Assembly: GCF_000429025.1 (NCBI RefSeq) | Contig: NZ_AUBB01000006.1 | Coordinates: 186,001-250,000, forward strand | Source: Actinospineispora spinosispora DSM 44797 | Lineage (GTDB): Bacteria; Actinomycetota; Actinomycetes; Mycobacteriales; Pseudonocardiaceae | DNA length: 64,000 nt | Direction: 5' to 3' | Shown: positions 9,044 to 16,864 of the stretch, in pieces | How positions within the stretch are numbered: the stretch's first letter is position 1 | Layout of the letters: each line of letters begins with the position of its first letter | Notes under the pieces: model-generated | What the model was told of the DNA's origin: nothing | The model's input: only the letters and a program-made list of their open reading frames with translations | The model's database searches: none | Program-made: the position numbers and the translations under genes

Positions 9044-10060
9044 TCAGCCCCAGCAGTTCTGGGCACCGTAGGTGGTGTCCTTCGACGGCAGACCCGCGAC
9101 CGGCTTGTCCGTGATCAGCTCGGAGCCGGTGTCGTGGAAACCGCTGGCCTTGGTGCCGGTCTTGGCGAAGTTGACCACCGCGGCGACACCTTCGGCCGCC
9201 ATCTTCTTCGGGAACTGCATGACGGTCGCGGCGTACTTGCCGGCTTTGACGTCCGCGACGCCCTGGCAGCCGCCGTCGATCGAACCGATGACGACCTTGC
9301 CGGTGAGGTTCTTCGCGGCCAGCGCCGCGTAGACGCCGCGGCCGATCGGCTCGTTCATCGTGTACGCGGCGTTGACGTCGGTGGAGCGCTGCAGCAGGTT
9401 CTCGGTGACCTGCTGGGCGATGTTCTGGTCGCCGTTCGCGTCGCCGGCGCCGACGATCTGCGGGGCGCCCTCGGCCAGTCCGATCCCCTTGAGGAAACCG
9501 GTGTGCCGCTGGGTGTCGACCGCGGCGCCCGGGGTGCCGTTGACCATGAGCAGCTTCGGCTCGGCACCGTTCAGCGCGGCCTTGACGTAGGCGCCCTGCT
9601 TCTCGCCTGCGCTCGTGTTGTCGGTCGCCCAGGTCGCGTCGACCGCGTCCTTGGGGTCGGTCTCGGTGTCCAGCGCGATGACCGTGATGCCCCGGTCCTT
9701 GGCCTGCTTGAGCGCGTTGATGATGCCGCCGGAGTTGCTCGGCGTGATCAGGATGCCCTTGACGCCCTGCTGCACGAGGTTCTCGATGGCCGAGACCTGG
9801 CCCTCGTTGTCCCCGTCGAACTTGCCGGCGAGCGCGACCAGCTCCGCACCCTGCTGCTGCGCGGCCGCCTTGGCCGCCTCGCGCAGTGTCACGAAGTACG
9901 GGTTGGTGTCGGTCTTCGTGACCAGCCCGATCTTGATCGGGCCGGACGAGGCGTCGGAACCGCCCCCGCCCGTGCGTTGCGAGGTGCACCCCGCCGCGCA
10001 CAGCACCGCTACCGAACCGATGAGCACCAGCTTGATCAGTGTCCGCGAACGTCCCACCAC
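9044..10060 (-). CDS. Sugar ABC transporter substrate-binding lipoprotein (FrcB-like)
   Basis: 338-residue periplasmic-binding-protein type 1 (ribose/fructose class), exported and anchored by a lipid. The signal peptide ends in the lipobox CAAGC with the lipidated Cys near residue 25, followed by a Gly/Ser linker. The mature part starts IKIGLVTKTDTNPYF and carries GVKGILITPSNSGG and ITVIALDTETDP, which I recognise from fructose-binding FrcB proteins. The GTG start at 10058-10060 has AAGGAGGT 7 bases upstream. A possible promoter lies between it and the TetR gene, where TTGCGCAA (10184-10191) is a small palindrome. Confidence 0.9.
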   Translation of the reverse strand: MVGRSRTLIKLVLIGSVAVLCAAGCTSQRTGGGGSDASSGPIKIGLVTKTDTNPYFVTLREAAKAAAQQQGAELVALAGKFDGDNEGQVSAIENLVQQGVKGILITPSNSGGIINALKQAKDRGITVIALDTETDPKDAVDATWATDNTSAGEKQGAYVKAALNGAEPKLLMVNGTPGAAVDTQRHTGFLKGIGLAEGAPQIVGAGDANGDQNIAQQVTENLLQRSTDVNAAYTMNEPIGRGVYAALAAKNLTGKVVIGSIDGGCQGVADVKAGKYAATVMQFPKKMAAEGVAAVVNFAKTGTKASGFHDTGSELITDKPVAGLPSKDTTYGAQNCWG

Positions 10061-10199
10061 GGCGACGACCTCCTTGTCGAGTCGAGAACCCGAGTCGGAT
10101 GCCGTCCCCCTCAGCGGCTCGGCCGGGTGTGGGAGAAGGTTAAGAGTACTGATCGACTGGCGCGCCCCCCAAATGGCGAAAACTTGCGCAACCCGTCCG

Positions 10200-10760
10200 T
10201 CATGGCGACAGGAAGGCCGCGGTCGCCTCATCGGCCAGGAGGGCGGCGGGCGGGGCGTCGGGGTCGGTTTGGGCCAGCTGCATCAGGCCGAGAATGGCCG
10301 CGTAGGCGACCCGTGCGCGGGAGGCCGCTCGGTCCGGGGGCAGACCCAGCTCGCCGTAGGTACGAGCCAGAAGGTCCAAGCGGGCCCGGTTCACCCCTCG
10401 GACCGCGTCCGCGACCCGGGGATCGTTGCGGTCGCCGAGCAGGCTCAGGTGCACCGACGGGGCCAGCGGCTGGACCGCGTGCACGACGACGGTGAGCAGT
10501 TCACGCAGTCGCTGTGCCGGATCGGCGATCGCGGCGAACGCGGCGAGTCCGTCGTCGCCGTGGCTGCGCACCCACTCGTCGAGCGCCGCCGTGATCAGCT
10601 CGTCCCGGTTGCGGTAGTGCGCGTAGAAGCTGCCCTTGGTCACGCCGAGCGTCCGCGCGAGCGGTTCGACCGCGACCGAGGTGAGCCCGCCCCGCGCGAT
10701 CGCCTTCAGCGCGGCACGCGCCCAGTCCTGGGCCGACAACCGGGCCGACTCGTTCGCCAC
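10200..10760 (-). CDS. TetR-family repressor, divergent from the cupin gene
   Basis: 186-residue TetR regulator. The N-terminal helix-turn-helix is ALKAIARGGLTSVAVEPLAR followed by TLGVTKGSFYAHYRNRDELI, the classic recognition-helix region. The ligand-binding half has no recognisable specificity. GTG start at 10758-10760, chosen from homologous N-terminal length; no strong ribosome site is visible. Three copies of one palindrome fill the gap to the divergent cupin gene, so autoregulation and control of the cupin gene are likely. Confidence 0.88.
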   Translation of the reverse strand: MANESARLSAQDWARAALKAIARGGLTSVAVEPLARTLGVTKGSFYAHYRNRDELITAALDEWVRSHGDDGLAAFAAIADPAQRLRELLTVVVHAVQPLAPSVHLSLLGDRNDPRVADAVRGVNRARLDLLARTYGELGLPPDRAASRARVAYAAILGLMQLAQTDPDAPPAALLADEATAAFLSP

Positions 10761-10770
10761 GGGCAGCAGG

Positions 10771-10835
10771 ATACGCCAGCGTATTGACGGTCCCGCGAGC
10801 CCAGGATACGGTAGCGTATCAATACGCCACCGTAT
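10771..10835. promoter_or_regulatory. Three TetR-type operators ATACGN2ANCGTAT with cupin promoter
   Basis: Palindromes ATACGCCAGCGTAT (10771-10784), ATACGGTAGCGTAT (10806-10819) and ATACGCCACCGTAT (10822-10835) lie between the TetR and cupin starts. A plausible plus-strand promoter is TTGACG (10784-10789), 17 bases, TACGGT (10807-10812), whose -10 lies inside the second operator. Binding there would block cupin transcription. Operator identity is inferred from position and symmetry. Confidence 0.8.
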
Positions 10836-10850
10836 CAAAGGGTTGCCTGC

Positions 10851-11483
10851 ATGGAACACGCCAGGATTCGCCGAGTGGTCACCGGGCACGACACCGACGG
10901 AAAGGCCCGGGTCGTCGACGACCGGGACGTCGAGCCGATCACGTCCGAGATACTGCCCGGCTACGCCTTCTACCGGCTGTGGGGCCGGGACGAGCGCCCC
11001 ACGTTCCCCGACGACGGCTCACCGCGCGGCGCGCACGCGTACTACCCGCCCACGAGCGGCTCACGCTTCATGATCAATACATTTCCGCCGGGCGAGCCAG
11101 TGCCACCCCCGGACGTCGACATGGCCACGGCCCTGGACGAGCTGGAACGGCGGATGCCGGGCGCGACAGCCCCCATGGAACCCGACACCCCTGGGATGCA
11201 CACCACCGACAGCATCGACTACATCCTGGTCGTATCCGGCGAGGCGACGCTGGAGCTCGACGACGGCGAGCAGACGGTCCTGCGGGCGGGCGACGTGGTC
11301 GTCCAGAACGGCACCCGACACGCCTGGCGCAACCGCGGCACCGAGCCCTGCACGATCGTCGGCATCGCCATCGGCGCCGACCGCACGCCCAACCCCCGCG
11401 AGTCGGGGAGCCCGACTCGCGGGGTGGGGCGTCAGGCGTCGACCTCGGCCATGACCTCGTCGGAGACGTCGAAGTTCGCGTAG
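10851..11483 (+). CDS. Cupin-domain protein under TetR control
   Basis: 210 residues as read. The C-terminal half is a cupin barrel: [20 protein letters not shown], then [19 protein letters not shown]. The candidate metal His pair is weak, with D/Y in the first motif and H in the second. Similar small cupins lie next to TetR regulators and may sense or modify small polar or aromatic compounds; no reaction can be assigned. The reading frame has no stop before the hairpin at 11394-11424. It continues through it and 52 bases into the convergent yebC gene, so the last 20-25 residues ([12 protein letters not shown] onward) look non-conserved. Confidence 0.75.
   Translation: MEHARIRRVVTGHDTDGKARVVDDRDVEPITSEILPGYAFYRLWGRDERPTFPDDGSPRGAHAYYPPTSGSRFMINTFPPGEPVPPPDVDMATALDELERRMPGATAPMEPDTPGMHTTDSIDYILVVSGEATLELDDGEQTVLRAGDVVVQNGTRHAWRNRGTEPCTIVGIAIGADRTPNPRESGSPTRGVGRQASTSAMTSSETSKFA
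11394..11424. terminator. GC-rich hairpin between convergent cupin and yebC genes
   Basis: Perfect 14-base arms CCCCGCGAGTCGGG with a GAG loop and no T-tract. It sits 8 bases before the yebC stop (minus strand) and inside the 3' end of the cupin reading frame. It likely ends transcription from both sides. Confidence 0.7.
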
Positions 11484-12190
11484 ACGTTCTGGACCTCGTC
11501 GCTGTCCTCGAGGGCGTCGATCAGCTTGAAGACCTTGCGTGCGCCGTCGGCGTCCAGCTCGACCGAGACCGACGGCAGGAAGGTCAGGTCGGCAGAGTCG
11601 TAGTCGATGCCGGCCTCCTGCAACGCCGTACGCACCGGGACCATGTCGGTGGCCTCGGAGACGACCTCGTAGGACTCGCCGAGGTCGTTGACCTCCTCGG
11701 CGCCGGCCTCCAGTACCGCGAGCAGGATGTCGTCCTCCGAGGACACCGTGTCCGACTTCGGCACGATCACGACGCCCTTGCGGGTGAACAGATAGGCCAC
11801 CGAGCCCGGGTCGGCCATGTTGGCGCCGTTGCGGGTCATCGCGGTGCGCACCTCGGAGGCGGCGCGGTTGCGGTTGTCGGTCAGACACTCGACGAGGACG
11901 GCAACGCCGTTCGGGCCGTAGCCCTCGTAGGTGATCGACTGGTAGTCCGCGCCGGCGCCGTCCGCGCCCGAGCCGCGCTTGACCGCGCGGTCGATGTTGT
12001 CGTTCGGGACGGAGCTCTTCTTGGCCTTCTGGATCGCGTCGTAGAGCGTCGGGTTACCCGCCGGGTCTCCCCCACCGTTGCGCGCGGCCACCTCGACGTT
12101 CTTGATCAGCTTGGCAAACATCTTGCCGCGCTTGGCGTCGATGGCGGCCTTTTTGTGCTTGGTGGTCGCCCACTTGGAATGGCCGCTCAC
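11432..12190 (-). CDS. yebC: YebC/PmpR-family protein (TACO1-like)
   Basis: 252-residue YebC-family protein. The start [21 protein letters not shown] and the stretch [19 protein letters not shown] are diagnostic. The acidic C-terminus ([20 protein letters not shown]) is also typical. Members act as transcription regulators or relieve ribosome stalling at polyproline; which role applies here is unknown. GTG start (12188-12190) with GAAGGGG upstream. It follows pdxT on the same strand, as in mycobacteria. Confidence 0.95.
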   Translation of the reverse strand: MSGHSKWATTKHKKAAIDAKRGKMFAKLIKNVEVAARNGGGDPAGNPTLYDAIQKAKKSSVPNDNIDRAVKRGSGADGAGADYQSITYEGYGPNGVAVLVECLTDNRNRAASEVRTAMTRNGANMADPGSVAYLFTRKGVVIVPKSDTVSSEDDILLAVLEAGAEEVNDLGESYEVVSEATDMVPVRTALQEAGIDYDSADLTFLPSVSVELDADGARKVFKLIDALEDSDEVQNVYANFDVSDEVMAEVDA

Positions 12191-12233
12191 GGATGCCCCT
12201 TCCTCAGCGTTGAGCCGTGTGTACGTCCGGGGG

Positions 12234-12869
12234 CTAGCCGATCGCCGTGTCCAGTGATCGGGTACCGCCTCGGACCAGGTCGCAGAACAGGCGATGAACC
12301 CGCCCGTCACCGGTCAGCTCGGGATGGAACGCGGTAGCCAGCACCATCCCCTGCCGAACCGCAACGATCCTACCCTCGGCCTCTCCCGCCTCCGGTCGGC
12401 GCGGCACCGTAGCCAGCACTTCGACGTCCGGGCCCGCCGATTCGACCCACGGTGCCCTGATGAACACGGCGTGCACCGGACCCCCTTCGAGGCCGGTCAT
12501 GCTCAGGTCGGTCTCGAACGAGTCGACCTGACGGCCGAACGCGTTGCGCCGCACGACGACGTCGAGGCCACCCAGCTGTTTCTGGTCCGGGCGGCCGTCG
12601 AGCACCGTGCCGGCCAGCAGGATCATGCCGGCGCACGAGCCGTAGGCGGGCATGCCGTCGGCGATCCGGGCGCGCAGCGGCTCCAGCAGTTCGAAGGTCT
12701 CCAGCAGGCGGCTCATGGTGGTCGACTCGCCACCGGGGAGTACGAGTGCGTCCACCGCGTCCAGCTCGCTCGGCCGGCGGACCGACACGGCCCGGACTCC
12801 GGAGTCACTCAACGCGGCAAGGTGTTCGCGAACGTCGCCCTGTAGGGCGAGCACGCCGACGGTCGTCAT
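12234..12869 (-). CDS. pdxT: PdxT, glutaminase subunit of PLP synthase
   Basis: 211-residue class-I-like glutaminase that supplies ammonia to PdxS for pyridoxal-5-phosphate synthesis. Visible: [14 protein letters not shown] at the N-terminus, [13 protein letters not shown], nucleophile Cys in [11 protein letters not shown] (about residue 77), and the His-Glu pair in AFHPELTGD near the C-terminus. ATG at 12867-12869 gives the family N-terminus. Its partner pdxS is about 11.5 kb away (24413-25348) on the same strand; the two are adjacent or close in many actinobacteria. Confidence 0.96.
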   Translation of the reverse strand: MTTVGVLALQGDVREHLAALSDSGVRAVSVRRPSELDAVDALVLPGGESTTMSRLLETFELLEPLRARIADGMPAYGSCAGMILLAGTVLDGRPDQKQLGGLDVVVRRNAFGRQVDSFETDLSMTGLEGGPVHAVFIRAPWVESAGPDVEVLATVPRRPEAGEAEGRIVAVRQGMVLATAFHPELTGDGRVHRLFCDLVRGGTRSLDTAIG

Positions 12870-12991
12870 GGTCGCCAGGGTAGGCGAGCACCGATCGAGA
12901 CCCGCTGAACCCCTTGTCCCCACCCGGCAACGGGTGTGAGATCGGACACATGAGGGAGGGGTTAACGAGAGACTAATCGGAGGTGGTTGTC

Positions 12992-15100
12992 ATGGCGGTC
13001 AGAGCTGACGCCGGCCAGGTGACCGGGGCGATCATGGCCGGCGACCCGACAGCGATTCGGAACGTGGCCCTGGTCGGACCGTCCGGTGCCGGGAAGACGA
13101 CGCTCGTCGAGGCACTGCTGGCCTCGACCGGCGTGATTCCCCGGGCCGGCACGATCGGCGAGGGCAGCACCATCTGCGACCACGACCCCGCCGCGGTCCG
13201 CCAGCAGCGCTCGGTCGCACTCTCCGTCGCCCCCCTGCGCCACGACGGCGTCAAGATCAACCTGATCGACACCCCCGGGTACGGGGACTTCGTCGGCGAG
13301 GTCCGCGCCGGTCTGCGCGCCGCCGACGCCGCGCTCTTCGTGGTGAGCGCCGCCGAAGGAGCCGACGGCGGTATCGACGCCGCCACCGTGTCGCTGTGGG
13401 CCGAATGCGCTGCTGTCGGCATGCCGCGCGGTGTCATCGTCGCCCGCTGCGACCACCAGCGCGCCGATCTCGAGGTCGAGATCGACAGCTGCCGGCAGGC
13501 CTTCGGCGGCGGGGTGCTGCCGCTGTACCTGCCGATGCGCGACGCCGGCCGGCTCAGCGGTCTCTACGGCCTGCTGTCCCGGACCGTCAGCGGCGGGACC
13601 GTCGACTCCGCCCCGCCCGACGCGGAGGACGCCAGGAACACCCTCATCGAGGGAATCATCGCCGAGAGCGAGGACGAGTCGCTCATGGACCGCTACCTCG
13701 AGGGCGAGGAGATCGAGACCGACGTCCTGATCGCCGACCTGGAGAAGGCGGTGTGCCAGGGCAGTTTCCACCCGGTGGTGCCGGTCTGTGCATCGTCCGG
13801 CACTGGTCTGCCCGAGCTGCTGGAACTGATCGTGCGTGGCTTCCCCTCCCCCGTCGAGCACCCGCTGCCGCCGGTGAGCGCACCCGACGGTTCGACCCAT
13901 CCCGCCCTGTCGGCCGACCCGACCGGGCCGTTGGCCGCCGAGGTGGTCCGCACCTCCGCCGACGCCTACGTCGGCCGGGTGTCGCTGGTCAGGGTGTTCT
14001 CCGGCACGCTGCGCCCGGAGGGCACGGTGCACGTGTCCGGGCACGGTCTCAGCACCAACGGCGAGGCCAACGACCACGACGGCGACGAACGACTCGCGCA
14101 CATCTACTCACCACTGGGTTCGTCCCTGCGCGAGATCCCCAACTGCGTCGCGGGCGACATCTGCGCGCTCACCAAGCTGAACTCCGCGGAGACCGGGGAC
14201 ACCGTCTCGGCCAGCAACCACCCGCTGCTGCTCGACCCGTGGGAGCTGCCGGACCCGTTGCTGCCGGTCGCGGTCGTCGCGCACACCCGGGGCGACGAGG
14301 ACGCGCTGGTCAAGACCCTCGCCCGGCTCGTCGCCTCGGATCCGACGCTGCGGCTGGAACGCAACCAGGAGACCCACCAGACGGTGCTGTGGTGCATGGG
14401 CGAGGCGCACGCGGACGTCGTGCTGTCCCGGCTGCGGGCCGGCGGCGCAGAGGTCGACACCGAGCCGGTGCGCGTCGCGCTGCGCCAGACGTTCGCGCAG
14501 CCGGGGAAGGCGACCGGGCGGCACGTCAAGCAGTCCGGAGGGCACGGCCAGTTCGCGATCTGCCACGTCGAGGTCGAGCCGCTGCCGAGGGGTTCCGGGT
14601 TCGAGTTCGTGTCCAAGGTGGTCGGTGGTTCGGTGCCGACCCAGTACGTCCCGAGTGTGGAGAAGGGCGTCCGCGCGCAGATGGAGCGCGGTCTGACCGA
14701 GGGCGTCCCGCTCGTCGATCTGCGCTTCACGCTGGTCGACGGCAAGGCACACAGCGTCGACTCGTCGGACGCGGCGTTCCAGACGGCCGGAGCGCTCGCG
14801 CTGCGTGAGGCCGCGAGCAGCTGCGGCAGCGTGCTGCTCGAACCGGTCGACGAGGTCACCGTCGCCATTCCCGACGAGCACCTGGGCAGCATCCTGGGCG
14901 ACCTGTCGGCACGACGCGGTCGTGTGCTGGGTACCGACATCGACGACACGGCTCCCGGCGGCGGCCGCACGGTGGTCCGCGCCGAGGTCCCCTCGGTGGA
15001 GCTGCTGCGCTACGCGGTGGACGTCCGCGCACTGACCTCAGGCACCGCGACGTTCACCCGTCGCTTCGCCCGCTACGAGCAGGCCCCACCCACCTCGTGA
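12992..15100 (+). CDS. Elongation factor G-like GTPase (EF-G2 type) with degenerate GTP motifs
   Basis: 702-residue protein with EF-G domain order. G1 is ALVGPSGAGKTTLVEALL (about residues 25-42) and G3 is LIDTPGYGDFVGEVRAG. The usual EF-G effector segment is replaced by VRQQRSVALSVAP, and the NKxD box by VARCDHQRAD, so guanine specificity may be altered. Domains II-V follow with VRVALRQTF and KQSGGHGQFA, and EVTVAIPDEHLGSILGDLSARRG in domain V. It resembles the second EF-G-like gene of mycobacteria and other actinobacteria, whose role is unsettled, and is not the str-operon fusA. ATG at 12992 chosen for GGAGGT 8 bases upstream. The stop lies in the palindrome at 15093-15140. Confidence 0.88.
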   Translation: MAVRADAGQVTGAIMAGDPTAIRNVALVGPSGAGKTTLVEALLASTGVIPRAGTIGEGSTICDHDPAAVRQQRSVALSVAPLRHDGVKINLIDTPGYGDFVGEVRAGLRAADAALFVVSAAEGADGGIDAATVSLWAECAAVGMPRGVIVARCDHQRADLEVEIDSCRQAFGGGVLPLYLPMRDAGRLSGLYGLLSRTVSGGTVDSAPPDAEDARNTLIEGIIAESEDESLMDRYLEGEEIETDVLIADLEKAVCQGSFHPVVPVCASSGTGLPELLELIVRGFPSPVEHPLPPVSAPDGSTHPALSADPTGPLAAEVVRTSADAYVGRVSLVRVFSGTLRPEGTVHVSGHGLSTNGEANDHDGDERLAHIYSPLGSSLREIPNCVAGDICALTKLNSAETGDTVSASNHPLLLDPWELPDPLLPVAVVAHTRGDEDALVKTLARLVASDPTLRLERNQETHQTVLWCMGEAHADVVLSRLRAGGAEVDTEPVRVALRQTFAQPGKATGRHVKQSGGHGQFAICHVEVEPLPRGSGFEFVSKVVGGSVPTQYVPSVEKGVRAQMERGLTEGVPLVDLRFTLVDGKAHSVDSSDAAFQTAGALALREAASSCGSVLLEPVDEVTVAIPDEHLGSILGDLSARRGRVLGTDIDDTAPGGGRTVVRAEVPSVELLRYAVDVRALTSGTATFTRRFARYEQAPPTS

Positions 15101-15140
15101 GTGTTGAGTGTGGCTATGGCCATACTCAACACTCACGAGG
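15093..15140. repeat. 48-bp palindrome carrying both stop codons of two convergent genes
   Basis: 22-base arms with one G-T mismatch around the loop TATG (15115-15118). The outer part reads CCTCGTGAGTGTTGAGTG. TGA at 15098-15100 ends the EF-G-like gene; the mirror TGA (15133-15135 on the minus strand) ends the APC permease gene. It is probably a bidirectional terminator. It shares CGTGAGTG with the palindrome at 4637-4690. Confidence 0.92.
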
Positions 15141-16725
15141 GATCGGGGGCGTCGACCCTGCGCATCACGTCGGGGTGGGCCCGCAGGTAGGCGGTGCCGC
15201 TCGCGGTGCCCCAGAAGTAGATCGCCATGGCCACCACCGCGACGATCAGCGAGTCCCACGGGCCCTTGATCAGACCTACGCCCTCGAAGCTGCCGATCGA
15301 CGACATCGCGTAGAGGAACGCGAGGTAGACCAGCAGCCACAGGCCGCCGCGCAGCTCCTCGAACCCGTGGCGCTGGCGTACCCAGGTGACCGCGTACCAG
15401 ACCAGCCCGGCCACCACGATCGGAATGGTCTCGGCCAGGGTCGGCCAGTCCACCCAGTAGATGACCAGTGCACTGACCACGAACGCGATCGGCGAGATGA
15501 TCCCCAGGCCGGGCAGCTGGTTGGCCCGCGTCGTCACCCCGGTCCTGCGGAACGCCAGGAGGCTCACGGAGCCGATGGAGAAGGTGAACACGACGAGCGT
15601 GCCGGTCACCCCGACGATCTTGTGCCAGCTGGGCAGCGGCAGCAGGAACAGCATGCCGACCACGAAGTTCAGGATCAGCGCCCTGGTCGGCACACCCCAG
15701 CGCTCGTTCACGGTGCGCACCCAGCTGGGGAAGAAACCGTTCTTGGCCAGGCCGAACGCGTTACGGGCGTTGCACGCGGTGTAGCAGATGCCCGCGCCGG
15801 ACGGGGAGAGCATCGAGTCGGCGATGAGTGTCCAGTACAGCCAGCTCAACCCGAGCAGCATGGCCAGCTGCGCGAACGGCGAGTCGAAGTTGACCCCGTG
15901 CCAGCCGGCGCCGAGCATCCCGCTGGGCACGGCGCCGAGAAACGCCACCTGCAGTCCCAGGTACAGCACGATCGTCGTCAGGATCGTGGTGACCAGCGCG
16001 GCCGGGATGTGCTTGCGCGGGTTCTTCACCTCACCGGACAGCTCGACGATGTTGCGGAAGCCGGTGTACGCGAACATCATGCCGGCGGTGGCGATCGTGC
16101 TCAGCGCCGCGCCGTAGCCGTACGGCGCGAACCCGCCGTGCCCGGTGATGTTGGTGCTGTCGAAGCCGGACGCGATCAGCAGCACGACGGTCGCGGTCGG
16201 GATCAGCACCTTGATCGCGGTGACGACGTTGTTCGTCCTCGCGAACAGCTCCACACCGAAGTAGTTGATCGCCACGAAGATCGCCATCAGGACGATCGCC
16301 ACCCCGATGCCCAGCCCGGTGAGCTGCTTGTCCTGGTAGAGACCCGGAATGTAGGAACTCGCGTACTGCAGCACACCGGCCGCCTCGGTCGGCGGGTTGC
16401 CGAGGTAGCAGACCCACATGCTCCAGCCGACGATGCTGGCCGCGAACCGCCCGTTGGAGTACAGCGGATAGCGGACCAGGCCGCCCGACTCCGGGTGCGC
16501 GATGCCCAGCTCGGCGAACACCAGCGCGACGGCCAGCATCAACAGCCCGCCGATCACCCACGCGATGAGCGAGGCGGGGCCCGCGGACTGCGCCGCGTAC
16601 ATCGCGGAGAACAGCCATCCCGAGCCGATCACGCTGCCGAGCCCGGTGGCGACCAATGACCAGTAGCCGAGTGTCTTGCGGAGTTTGGCGTCCTCGTTCT
16701 GCCCGGAGTCGAGTATCGCGGTCAT
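15133..16725 (-). CDS. APC-family amino acid permease
   Basis: 530-residue transporter with about 12-14 hydrophobic helices. The first helix has the APC substrate-binding glycines: LGSVIGSGWLFSAMYAA; further family features are MFAYTGFRNIVELSGEVKNP and YTACNARNAFGLAKNG. It resembles proton-coupled acidic amino acid permeases (aspartate/proton symporter-like). ATG at 16723-16725 gives MTAILDSGQ, with no strong ribosome site. A LacI-type operator-like sequence lies 9 bases upstream (16734-16747). The last codons and stop lie in the palindrome at 15093-15140. Confidence 0.88.
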   Translation of the reverse strand: MTAILDSGQNEDAKLRKTLGYWSLVATGLGSVIGSGWLFSAMYAAQSAGPASLIAWVIGGLLMLAVALVFAELGIAHPESGGLVRYPLYSNGRFAASIVGWSMWVCYLGNPPTEAAGVLQYASSYIPGLYQDKQLTGLGIGVAIVLMAIFVAINYFGVELFARTNNVVTAIKVLIPTATVVLLIASGFDSTNITGHGGFAPYGYGAALSTIATAGMMFAYTGFRNIVELSGEVKNPRKHIPAALVTTILTTIVLYLGLQVAFLGAVPSGMLGAGWHGVNFDSPFAQLAMLLGLSWLYWTLIADSMLSPSGAGICYTACNARNAFGLAKNGFFPSWVRTVNERWGVPTRALILNFVVGMLFLLPLPSWHKIVGVTGTLVVFTFSIGSVSLLAFRRTGVTTRANQLPGLGIISPIAFVVSALVIYWVDWPTLAETIPIVVAGLVWYAVTWVRQRHGFEELRGGLWLLVYLAFLYAMSSIGSFEGVGLIKGPWDSLIVAVVAMAIYFWGTASGTAYLRAHPDVMRRVDAPDPS

Positions 16726-16733
16726 CGAACGAG

Positions 16734-16747
16734 TGTGAGCGCTTTCA
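16734..16747. promoter_or_regulatory. LacI/cre-like operator upstream of the APC permease
   Basis: TGTGAGCGCTTTCA matches the LacI-family pattern TGnnAnCGnTnnCA with the AGCGCT core. It lies 9 bases upstream of the permease ATG on the minus strand. A LacI-type repressor would be the reader; which one is unknown. The LacI gene at 39787 has its own candidate sites of different sequence. Confidence 0.5.
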
Positions 16748-16786
16748 CCAGGACGTGCAGGTTCTGACCTTTCTCCGACAGCAACG

Positions 16787-16864
16787 GCAGCTCGCACAGA
16801 GTTTCTCTACGCCGCACAGAGGCCCCGGCCTCTGTGCGGCGTGCACTAGGTCTGTGCGAGCTGC
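16787..16864. repeat. Nested inverted repeats at the 3' end of cydB
   Basis: Outer arms GCAGCTCGCACAGA (16787-16800) and its complement (16851-16864) enclose inner 16-base arms ACGCCGCACAGAGGCC (16810-16825) and complement (16828-16843) with a 2-base loop. All share the core GCACAGA. The right outer arm contains the last codons of cydB (LAQT and TAG). It probably terminates cydAB transcription. Confidence 0.85.
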
